Shown piece after piece: positions 1 to 6,477 of a stretch of 9,105 nucleotides of DNA (its first letter is position 1; the number at the start of each line of letters is the position of its first letter). The notes under the pieces were generated by a model. It saw only the letters and a list, made by a program, of their open reading frames with translations, did not search any database and had not been told where the DNA came from. The position numbers were made by a program, and so were the translations under genes. This stretch comes from Bacteroidota bacterium (lineage in GTDB: Bacteria > Bacteroidota > Ignavibacteria > UBA10030 > UBA6906): the NCBI GenBank assembly GCA_017860555.1, contig JAGDMJ010000106.1:1-9105 (forward strand). The letters are read 5' to 3'.

Positions 1-3000
1 AATTTCTCCCGAAGTGTCCTTCGTGTGGCGATAAGGTTCTTTGCCCGGGCCATGAGCTCGCGAGCATCGAAGGGTTTCACGACGTAATCGTCCGCTCCGA
101 TGTCCAGCCCTTCCAGCTTTCCCTCCAGAGTGGCCCTGGCGGTAAGCAGGATGACCGGAATATGATTGATCCGGTCGTCAGCTTTCAACTCCCGGCACAG
201 CCGGATCCCGTCCATCAAGGGCATCATCACGTCACTGATGACGAGGTCGATCGCCTTTGTACGTGCCTTCTCGAGCCCCGCTTTGCCGTTCTCCGCCTCT
301 TCGACGTTGTAGTGGTGTTCAAGGAACCCGCGCACGTAGCCCCGTACGTCGGGATTGTCCTCCACGATCAACACAGTAGGCTTGTCGGCATCCTGCGGGG
401 CTTCGATCGTGGAATGATGTGCTTCAGCGAACAGGGCAGGGGAGAGGTCGGCAGCTCTGGTGTCAGAGATAGTCTCATCGGTCACGATATCTTCGGGGCG
501 CCATCCTCCCTTGCCGAGCGGGAGCCGGACAACAAATGAGCTTCCCCGCCCCGGTGTGCTCTCGACCGTGATTTCTCCACGCAGGAGGCTGACGAGTTCT
601 TTCACGAGGGCCAGGCCAATTCCGGTTCCTCCCTGGCTTTCTGTGTGGGCGGACTCGATCTGATAAAACCGGTCGAAGAGCTTCCCGATGCTAGCCTGTT
701 CAATGCCCACGCCGGTGTCGGCTACGATGAGCTCCAGCCGTCGACCGTTCGCCGCGGCGGCGGAAGCCATCCCGGGTGCTTCTCCACGGACGATCCGCAA
801 TACCACCTTGATCTCTCCTCCGTCGCCGGTGAATTTGAAGGCGTTGGATAAGAGGTTCGTGAGGATCTTCTCGTATTTGTCCCGGTCGGCGTAGCCGATG
901 ATCTCATCCTGCTCGGGATCGAAGATGAGAGTGATCCTTTTGCGTTCCGCGAGCGAAAGGAATGACATCGCAAGTGATCGTGTGAGACCAACGAGTTCGA
1001 TGGGGCGGATCTGGAGGCTCATTTTCCCCGCATCCATCTTTGAGAGATCGAGCAGTTGATTGATGAGTTGCAGGAGCCGGAGTCCGTTTCTGCGCATCGC
1101 TGCGATGGTTGCCTGAGCATGGTCGTCGTTCTGAAAGCGCTCGGCAAATTGCTCAAGCGGGCCGAGGATGAGCGTAAGGGGAGTGCGGAATTCGTGTGAA
1201 ATGTTCGCAAAGAAGGCAGATTTCATCTGGTCTACCTCGCGCATCTTTTCTGCCTCAAAGGATTTCATTTCCAGGCTCTGCTTCAGGGCTGAGCGTCTCC
1301 GGTCAAATGAACGAAGCGTGTAGAGCATCCCCGCGAAACTCAGGAGATACGCGGCATAGGCCCAGGTCGTGCGGTACCAGGGGGGGAGAATGATGAGCTC
1401 AAGCCCCGTCTCCTTTTCGTTCCACACTCCTTCGTTGTTGGTCCCCCGGACTCGGAATGTATACGCCCCCGGATCAAGGTTGGTGTAGCTTACGTAGCGA
1501 CGCGTGCCCGCCTGTATCCAGTCCGGATCGATCCCTTCGAGCCGGTAGGCATAGCGGTTTTTCGCCGGGTCGATGAAATCCAAGGCTGCAAATGTGAATG
1601 AGAAGAAGCTCGCGGAGTGCGGGAGCGTAATTGAATGCAATGACGATATGTCTGCTTCAAGCGGATAGTCCTTGTCGAACACTTTGAACGATGTGAGAAC
1701 GACAGTTGGCGGGGCAGATGCAGGCGGTGCATCATCGATCGGGAACGAGAAGAATCCGTTCGCTCCGCCGAATGTCACCGTCCGGGTCTGCTGGTCGAAC
1801 ATCACGGCCCGAAGGAATGTGGCGGGGATCAGCTTCGGCGGCGTCAGGACCCGGAACGAACGTGTCGACTTTGTGAAACAGAATGCCCCTTGATGGGCCG
1901 CAATCCAGAGGCGTCCTTGGCCATCATCGACCATGCCCCATATCCACGGATCACTATTCTGCTGCAGTTTGTTGTGGACATGTTCAAAGGTGCCCTTGTC
2001 GCAGTCCATAAGGGCTAATCCGGCCTCTGTTCCGACCCACAGCCTGCCTGCTGCATCCGGCACAAGAGCGTAGACGCCGTTGGCGTTGACAGTGTTCTCC
2101 GAAGCCGGTTGTGCGGCAAATCGACGGTACGTCTTCAGGTTCATGTCGAACCGTATCAGGCCTCCGCCGGTGGTTCCGTACCAGAGACAGCCTCTGCCGT
2201 CAGTCTGCATTGTCGTTACACTTTGGTCTCGATGACTCGCCGAGTCTGGATCATGCCGAGGATAGATGATGTATCTTCCCGTTTGGCGATTCAATGCGGC
2301 AAGGTATGACATTCCGAGTACACTTCTGCATCCGAGCCAGAGCAGGGTGTCGTTCTCCTCGAGAAAACTGGCGACATTCAGGGACTGCATGAAGGGGATG
2401 AACGTGTCATTACGCTGATCGAGAGTCCACGCTTTGTAGTCGCTGGTGGATACAAGAAGTGTTCTGTCACGGAGCCGGGTCAGTTGTCTCATCCCTCCCA
2501 CGCGGAAAAGGTCGAGTAGGGCGTCCGGATGCAATTGCATCGTACGAGTCTGAAGATCGAAGAAAGCAAGCCTGGCATTGACCGCCCATACCTTGCCCGG
2601 GGATTCCATCGAGAGCGCGTAGGTCAAGAAGCCCAGCATGTTCTCTCTTGGACGGACTGAAACTGCTGTGCAAGGGTCTCTGCGCACGATGATCCTGTAC
2701 ATTCCTTCAGCTCCGCTGGGAATCCAAACGATCGTGGTGCCGGATTGAGGATTCCCGGCTCTCTCTTCATCACTGATGAATTGCGCGCCCAACCAGTTGG
2801 GGGGGCTGGGAAGAGAGGTTGCGTCCGTGCTATCGTGCCTGAAGAGCATATACTTGCCGGTAGCCTGATCAAACCTGAAAACGCCCGCGTTCGTTGAGGT
2901 GAGCCAAAGCCCTCCAAGGCTGTCCTGAGCCATTGACCAGATGGGCGCGCATCTTTCCGGGACCGATTGATTTTTATACGGCAGGATCCCTCTCTCTGAT

Positions 3001-3851
3001 ACAGAGAAATGACGCCAGACGCCGCTTTGCGGATCGTAGCAATCGAGGCCGGCATCCCGGGTTGCGATCCAGAGACGACCCTGTCGATCGGGGCAGACCG
3101 CCCTGATAACATCGAAGCTTGGCCCGGCACCTGACCCGGGCTTGTGCGTGTACCTTTTCCAGATTCCCGTATCTCTGTTCAACTCTCCGAGGCCGCCACC
3201 GACAAGTCCAACAAAGATGGAGCGTCCTAGCTCACAAATGCTCGCAATGGTGTATGGCGTGGAAGATTTGCCATCCTGAAGCCTCGGGCAGTCAGAGGGG
3301 AGGTTGTATCGAAAGAAGGAGTCAGACTCACGGTTGTACACTGCCAGGCCGAATCTGGTGCCTGCCCAGAGTGCGCCATCGGATGATACGAATAAACGGT
3401 ATGCTCCATCGCCGATGGAAGTGGAATCATTCTCACGGCCATGGTACCAGCGCGTTTGGCCCGTCACGGGATCGAGCCTGACCAGGCCTGCGTTCAAGGT
3501 ACCTCCCCACACGAATCCATCTCCGTCGACAGCGATGGCCTGCAACTGCACCTTAAAGGCCCCCAACGTGTCTGCGGCGTCCTCGCGATAGATCTTCAGG
3601 TCGTAGCCGTCGAATCGGGCGAGGCCATAGTGTGTGCCCACCCAGAGGAATCCCCTCCGATCTACGGCAAGTCTGTTGATCGCTATGCCGCCAAGCTGGG
3701 GATTTTCTGAGATACTGAGCGGTCCGAACCTTTCCAGCCGGGTCATGACTCCCGGTCCGGTGATGTCAAGGGGTTCGCTGTTGAGATGTGCCTGAGCGTG
3801 GAGCAATGCCGGAAGGAAAACGAAGAGAAATTGCACGACGCAGGCTTTCAT
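1..3851 (-). CDS. Hybrid two-component sensor kinase/response regulator with double periplasmic beta-propeller (HTCS type), C-terminus outside window
   Basis: This protein senses a periplasmic ligand and relays phosphate within one polypeptide. The frame is open from the ATG at 3851 through base 3, about 1283 codons, and its end lies beyond the window. Domains in order: a signal peptide (residues 1 to about 21, ending LLHAQA); fourteen Reg_prop blades, seen as LWVGT-like repeats with the aromatic near residues 70, 115, 162, 213, 261, 316, 376, 422, 468, 505, 557, 605, 649 and 694, consistent with two seven-bladed propellers; a Y_Y_Y domain (about 740–820); one membrane segment (about 826–848); HisKA with phospho-acceptor H886 in SHEFRTPL; HATPase with N1003, DTGVGI from D1045 and GTGIGL at 1075–1080; and a receiver domain with E1164/D1165, phospho-acceptor D1207 in SDVMMP, T1237 and K1259. 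All key residues are intact, so it should be active. The visible part stops in the linker RRTLREK, after which family members usually carry an AraC-type DNA-binding domain; that part is inferred. The gene follows the lipoprotein gene by 45 bases, so co-transcription is likely. Confidence 0.95.
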   Translation of the reverse strand, partial: MKACVVQFLFVFLPALLHAQAHLNSEPLDITGPGVMTRLERFGPLSISENPQLGGIAINRLAVDRRGFLWVGTHYGLARFDGYDLKIYREDAADTLGAFKVQLQAIAVDGDGFVWGGTLNAGLVRLDPVTGQTRWYHGRENDSTSIGDGAYRLFVSSDGALWAGTRFGLAVYNRESDSFFRYNLPSDCPRLQDGKSSTPYTIASICELGRSIFVGLVGGGLGELNRDTGIWKRYTHKPGSGAGPSFDVIRAVCPDRQGRLWIATRDAGLDCYDPQSGVWRHFSVSERGILPYKNQSVPERCAPIWSMAQDSLGGLWLTSTNAGVFRFDQATGKYMLFRHDSTDATSLPSPPNWLGAQFISDEERAGNPQSGTTIVWIPSGAEGMYRIIVRRDPCTAVSVRPRENMLGFLTYALSMESPGKVWAVNARLAFFDLQTRTMQLHPDALLDLFRVGGMRQLTRLRDRTLLVSTSDYKAWTLDQRNDTFIPFMQSLNVASFLEENDTLLWLGCRSVLGMSYLAALNRQTGRYIIYPRHDPDSASHRDQSVTTMQTDGRGCLWYGTTGGGLIRFDMNLKTYRRFAAQPASENTVNANGVYALVPDAAGRLWVGTEAGLALMDCDKGTFEHVHNKLQQNSDPWIWGMVDDGQGRLWIAAHQGAFCFTKSTRSFRVLTPPKLIPATFLRAVMFDQQTRTVTFGGANGFFSFPIDDAPPASAPPTVVLTSFKVFDKDYPLEADISSLHSITLPHSASFFSFTFAALDFIDPAKNRYAYRLEGIDPDWIQAGTRRYVSYTNLDPGAYTFRVRGTNNEGVWNEKETGLELIILPPWYRTTWAYAAYLLSFAGMLYTLRSFDRRRSALKQSLEMKSFEAEKMREVDQMKSAFFANISHEFRTPLTLILGPLEQFAERFQNDDHAQATIAAMRRNGLRLLQLINQLLDLSKMDAGKMSLQIRPIELVGLTRSLAMSFLSLAERKRITLIFDPEQDEIIGYADRDKYEKILTNLLSNAFKFTGDGGEIKVVLRIVRGEAPGMASAAAANGRRLELIVADTGVGIEQASIGKLFDRFYQIESAHTESQGGTGIGLALVKELVSLLRGEITVESTPGRGSSFVVRLPLGKGGWRPEDIVTDETISDTRAADLSPALFAEAHHSTIEAPQDADKPTVLIVEDNPDVRGYVRGFLEHHYNVEEAENGKAGLEKARTKAIDLVISDVMMPLMDGIRLCRELKADDRINHIPVILLTARATLEGKLEGLDIGADDYVVKPFDARELMARAKNLIATRRTLREK

Positions 3852-3860
3852 GCTTGGGCG

Positions 3861-3866
3861 TTTCCT
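3861..3866 (-). promoter_or_regulatory. Probable ribosome binding site of the hybrid sensor gene
   Basis: On the minus strand AGGAAA lies 9 bases before the ATG at 3851. It is a modest Shine-Dalgarno match with good spacing, and it supports this start. The start also gives a proper signal peptide. Confidence 0.5.
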
Positions 3867-3896
3867 GATATTGGCACTACGAGTGACGGGCCTCGT

Positions 3897-6083
3897 TCAT
3901 TCGATGATGATTTTGATATAACTATCGCTATCGAAATCCGTAGCGGTCAGCTGGCGCCAGTAATTCGTCGCCGAATTGTCCAATCTGTTCTCCACGGGCT
4001 TGATGTGGTTGGCGACGTCAAGGCCCCGAACGATGAACTCGAGCCCTCCAAGGTGATTCGCTCCGGGAATGGCACACGTGGCGCTTGATTCGATTTTCCA
4101 TGTTTCGGTTTCAGTTCCGGAGATGGTGGACTCGGTCGCCTTGAAGTATTTCAGGAGAGGAAAGCCCTGTGAGTTGTCCACGACGATGTCCCAGCTTCCG
4201 CTATTTGTCACTGTCGTCACATCATTCCAGCTCGACGTGAAATGACCATCGGTGTATGTTCCTTCACGGAATCTCTTGCTGCTGTTGTACAGCACAAAGG
4301 ATCCCGAAGTGGTGCTGCCGTCATACCATTGTGTGGTGCCGGTGGTCCGTACTTGAATTGAGGCAAGATGGAACGATTGCGTCTGTACCGTGACGTCCAG
4401 ATCGATCGCCATCGACCCGGTATAGGGACGCTCATTCGCACTGTTGACAACTGCTGCGACGATGTCGTAGCCCTCTGCGGTGAGGTCCGTCAGTTTGGCA
4501 ACAGAAACCTTGTTGGCTTTCCCCCAGTACTGCAGTTCATGGTTCTTGAGGCCGAAAACGATAACGTGGACATAATTCAGGTTCAGGGTAGGTGGTCCCA
4601 CCTCAAACGAGATCATGGCATTCGAGGCAATGCCAGGGTATCGTAGATTCACCCGGTAGAGTTTCGCCGAAAGATCCCGGTACTGAGCGCTGAAGTACTT
4701 CAACGTGTCATTCTTCCCGCTTATGGTAAATTCACGGGGTCCCGTTCCCCCCTGAAGGTCCGCCAGGAATGTATCGGCGGGGACGCCGTAAATCTCGCCG
4801 GCAAGGTAGCGTTTGACGAATTCCGGCCACCAGATATTTTCTGGATCGGGAATCGAGTTGAAAAGCAGGTCAACCGCATTCGTCGCAGAAGGGTCCCGGA
4901 CGGCGTGGTACAAATCCACGAGCTTGCTTTCCCCGTACACATCTGCAAAATGTTTCATCAAGCCTACCATTCCACGTCCGTGACCTCCCGGGAAGACGTT
5001 CGAAGGACAAGGAACTCCGAACAATGGCGTGAGCATTCTTCCTTTGAACATGGGAGGGAGGGAATCCTGACCAGGCACATGTGCCTTCGCGCCGGCCCAT
5101 GCCGAGAGTGCGGTGTAAGGCCACAGACGCTGTCCATGGGTGACGAGCCTCTCCGGAGTGACCTCTTGGTGGAAGAAGTTGTCATGCACTGTGCAGAAGA
5201 CAGCGGAGAAGTTGGCAAAGAGCCACTTGCGGAATTCGGCTATTCCATGGTCCCATTCGTTCTCGTTGCAGCCTAACCAGATCTCGGGCACGCCGGGCGA
5301 TGGAAGAGCGCTCCAACGCATTTCAATCCCTACAAGATCGTTATTCTCGAAGTGGCTCGCTCTTCCGATTTGCACCCACATCGGCCATTTTGCAGCGCTG
5401 TAAGTCCCGCGGTTGAAGCCCAACTGGGTGAACCAGAGATACGCCTCTTCAAGCTCTCTGGCTATCTGCATAGCCATGCCCACGGAGGATCGAGGATGAA
5501 TGACCTTGAAGTGTTCTGCCGAGCTCTTCAGCGTGTCTAACTGGTCAAACCCCGTCCAAAAGCTGATATCAACCCCGCCCGAACCATGGGCGCCGTTTGT
5601 CTTGGCAAGAAAACGTCCAAGGCTCGTTTGATCAAGTGACACCTTCAGGTATCCGGAGTCGGAAATAGCCGGGATGGGTTTGTACAGAATCCGTGATTTG
5701 CCGCTTTCGAGGTCTGTGCCTTCGGCTCCAACTCCAACAAAGAGACCCGTTGAAGGGGCGCGCGTGCACTTCAACTTGATATCGATCTTGCCGGCGAAAT
5801 CTGCAGGGAGCCCATCCAGCCGAAACTGATCGGTCACATTCATGGAGCCGAATTCCCCCTCGTAGGTCTGTTTTTCGACCCTTAAGGTTTCCGTTCTGGC
5901 GAAGGCGGCCGCCGGAACGGACATCGAAAAACCTTCGTATGATATATTTCCGCCGGATGCTCCAATGATGGCGGTTACAGCCGGTGTTGTCGGAGCGGTT
6001 GTTGAGGGGCCGGTGGGGGAGTCTTTGGAGCAGCTGACAAGCAAAAACGAGAATGCCAGAAACAGGTAGGGCAATGTTTTCAT
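3897..6083 (-). CDS. Large secreted lipoprotein with a beta-sandwich (ZU5-like) N-terminus and a peptidase-like core lacking HExxH
   Basis: This is a 728-residue lipoprotein whose specific function I do not recognise. Residues 1–18 form a lipoprotein signal peptide with lipobox LVSC and lipidated C18. A Ser/Thr/Pro linker follows (about 19–37). Residues about 38–160 (GASGGNISYEG…SVPAAAF) look like the ZU5-like or Ig-like beta module found in many lipoproteins of this bacterial group. Residues about 190–445 are helix-rich and aromatic, with elements such as ARELEEAYLWFTQLGF (208–223) and GMVGLMKHFADVYGESKLVDL (371–391). That layout recalls secreted zinc-metallopeptidase-like lipoproteins, but no HExxH is present, so a catalytic role is doubtful. 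Residues about 450–728 are beta-rich, with Thr/Ser-rich strands (about 580–665). Position +2 after the lipidated Cys is Ser, not Asp. The protein probably sits in the outer membrane and may be surface exposed. It lies directly upstream of the sensor gene on the same strand, suggesting an accessory binding role (inference). The ATG at 6083 is supported by the lipobox and a strong ribosome binding site. Confidence 0.9.
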   Translation of the reverse strand: MKTLPYLFLAFSFLLVSCSKDSPTGPSTTAPTTPAVTAIIGASGGNISYEGFSMSVPAAAFARTETLRVEKQTYEGEFGSMNVTDQFRLDGLPADFAGKIDIKLKCTRAPSTGLFVGVGAEGTDLESGKSRILYKPIPAISDSGYLKVSLDQTSLGRFLAKTNGAHGSGGVDISFWTGFDQLDTLKSSAEHFKVIHPRSSVGMAMQIARELEEAYLWFTQLGFNRGTYSAAKWPMWVQIGRASHFENNDLVGIEMRWSALPSPGVPEIWLGCNENEWDHGIAEFRKWLFANFSAVFCTVHDNFFHQEVTPERLVTHGQRLWPYTALSAWAGAKAHVPGQDSLPPMFKGRMLTPLFGVPCPSNVFPGGHGRGMVGLMKHFADVYGESKLVDLYHAVRDPSATNAVDLLFNSIPDPENIWWPEFVKRYLAGEIYGVPADTFLADLQGGTGPREFTISGKNDTLKYFSAQYRDLSAKLYRVNLRYPGIASNAMISFEVGPPTLNLNYVHVIVFGLKNHELQYWGKANKVSVAKLTDLTAEGYDIVAAVVNSANERPYTGSMAIDLDVTVQTQSFHLASIQVRTTGTTQWYDGSTTSGSFVLYNSSKRFREGTYTDGHFTSSWNDVTTVTNSGSWDIVVDNSQGFPLLKYFKATESTISGTETETWKIESSATCAIPGANHLGGLEFIVRGLDVANHIKPVENRLDNSATNYWRQLTATDFDSDSYIKIIIE

Positions 6084-6086
6084 ATA

Positions 6087-6092
6087 CCCTCC
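6087..6092 (-). promoter_or_regulatory. Ribosome binding site of the lipoprotein gene
   Basis: GGAGGG on the minus strand ends 3 bases before the ATG at 6083. The match is strong though the spacing is short. It fixes the start codon together with the signal peptide. Confidence 0.65.
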
Positions 6093-6140
6093 AGAATTCT
6101 TGGCGCGCCGATCGATGAGAAAGACGTGGTGTCCGCGGGA

Positions 6141-6169
6141 AAGATAGTTACATCACACATCAAAGACAA
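6141..6169 (-). promoter_or_regulatory. Candidate promoter for the lipoprotein–sensor transcript
   Basis: On the minus strand TTGTCT (6169–6164) is followed by a 17-base spacer and TATCTT (6146–6141). Each hexamer matches the sigma-70 consensus at four of six positions. The -10 region continues as TATCTTTC, one base off the Bacteroidetes-type consensus TAnnTTTG. Transcription would start roughly 50 bases before the lipoprotein ATG. This is a sequence match only. Confidence 0.45.
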
Positions 6170-6182
6170 GAGGGAGGGCTTT

Positions 6183-6195
6183 TTCTCCAGGAGAA
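6183..6195. repeat. 13-base palindrome, possible operator
   Basis: TTCTCC-A-GGAGAA is a perfect inverted repeat with six-base arms around a single central A. It lies just upstream of the candidate minus-strand promoter (-35 at 6164–6169). The one-base centre is too tight for an RNA hairpin, so a dimeric regulator site is the likelier reading if it is functional at all. Confidence 0.35.
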
Positions 6196-6206
6196 GGCTG
6201 CGTTGT

Positions 6207-6220
6207 AGGTTAGCGAACCT
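6207..6220. repeat. Short inverted repeat AGGTT–AGCG–AACCT
   Basis: Five-base arms flank a four-base loop midway between the two candidate promoters. It is short enough to be chance. It could be a weak hairpin or a half-site pair for a DNA-binding dimer. Confidence 0.25.
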
Positions 6221-6234
6221 TAAAATCCGTAAAC

Positions 6235-6257
6235 GACACACATATAAAGAGACACAC
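6235..6257. repeat. Direct repeat GACACAC ×2
   Basis: GACACAC occurs at 6235–6241 and 6251–6257, 16 bases apart start to start, separated by an AT-rich ATATAAAGA stretch. AraC-type regulators often bind spaced direct repeats, so this is a possible site for the DNA-binding end expected on the hybrid sensor. The repeat is short and the link is inference. Confidence 0.25.
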
Positions 6258-6340
6258 CCAAAACAGTAACCCTACATATGATACGCTTGCGAAGGCAAAA
6301 AGCGTGGAATAGCGCTGGTGTGACATCCGGCATCGAGCCC

Positions 6341-6369
6341 TTGACATTTGGAGGCTGGAAATGTAACTT
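6341..6369 (+). promoter_or_regulatory. Candidate promoter for the TonB-dependent receptor gene
   Basis: A perfect -35 TTGACA (6341–6346) is followed by exactly 17 bases and TAACTT (6364–6369), a weak -10 matching three of six sigma-70 positions. Read with the next base it is TAACTTG, close to the Bacteroidetes-type TAnnTTTG. Transcription would begin near 6376, leaving a leader of about 100 bases. Confidence 0.45.
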
Positions 6370-6467
6370 GTGCCAGGATGGTTGTTGCTGTCCGTGCCGC
6401 TATTGTGTTACTCTTCTTTCGTTCTCCAAACGTGCACTCCAAGCATTTGCGGGCCATTTTCAGTGGC

Positions 6468-6471
6468 GGGG
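6468..6471 (+). promoter_or_regulatory. Weak ribosome binding site of the receptor gene
   Basis: GGGG lies 6 bases before the ATG at 6478 and is only a poor Shine-Dalgarno match. The start was chosen mainly because it gives a clean signal peptide. The frame is open upstream to a stop at 6364–6366, with in-frame GTG codons at 6370, 6394 and 6463, but those would place a Cys-rich stretch before the signal peptide. Confidence 0.3.
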
Positions 6472-6477
6472 TGTCGC

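Larger units (their letters stand above)
6084..6477. other. Divergent intergenic control region (394 bases)
   Basis: This is the only long non-coding stretch in the window. It separates the minus-strand lipoprotein/sensor pair from the plus-strand receptor gene, so it must carry the leaders, and most likely the promoters, of both transcripts. It holds one candidate promoter per direction, a 13-base palindrome at 6183–6195, a small hairpin at 6207–6220 and a 7-base direct repeat at 6235–6257. The stretch 6220–6300 is visibly richer in A and C than the flanking genes. Short open frames cross it, but none has a ribosome binding site or a recognisable protein. No tRNA, riboswitch or clear intrinsic terminator was seen. 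Confidence 0.75.

Noticed and set aside
2624..3130. Minus-strand open frame of 168 codons inside the sensor gene
   Set aside because: It is out of frame with the propeller, whose repeats are continuous through this region in the sensor frame.
3873..3884. CACT–ACG–AGTG inverted repeat in the gap between lipoprotein and sensor genes
   Set aside because: The arms are only four bases and there is no U-tract, so it cannot be supported as a terminator or attenuator.
3786..4088. Plus-strand open frame of 100 codons crossing the lipoprotein–sensor junction
   Set aside because: It is antisense to the sensor signal peptide and the lipoprotein C-terminus, both well supported. It is a shadow of those genes.
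6102..6109. GGCGCGCC palindrome in the lipoprotein leader
   Set aside because: An eight-base GC palindrome with no partner or repeat nearby. It is a common restriction-type sequence with no evidence of regulatory use.
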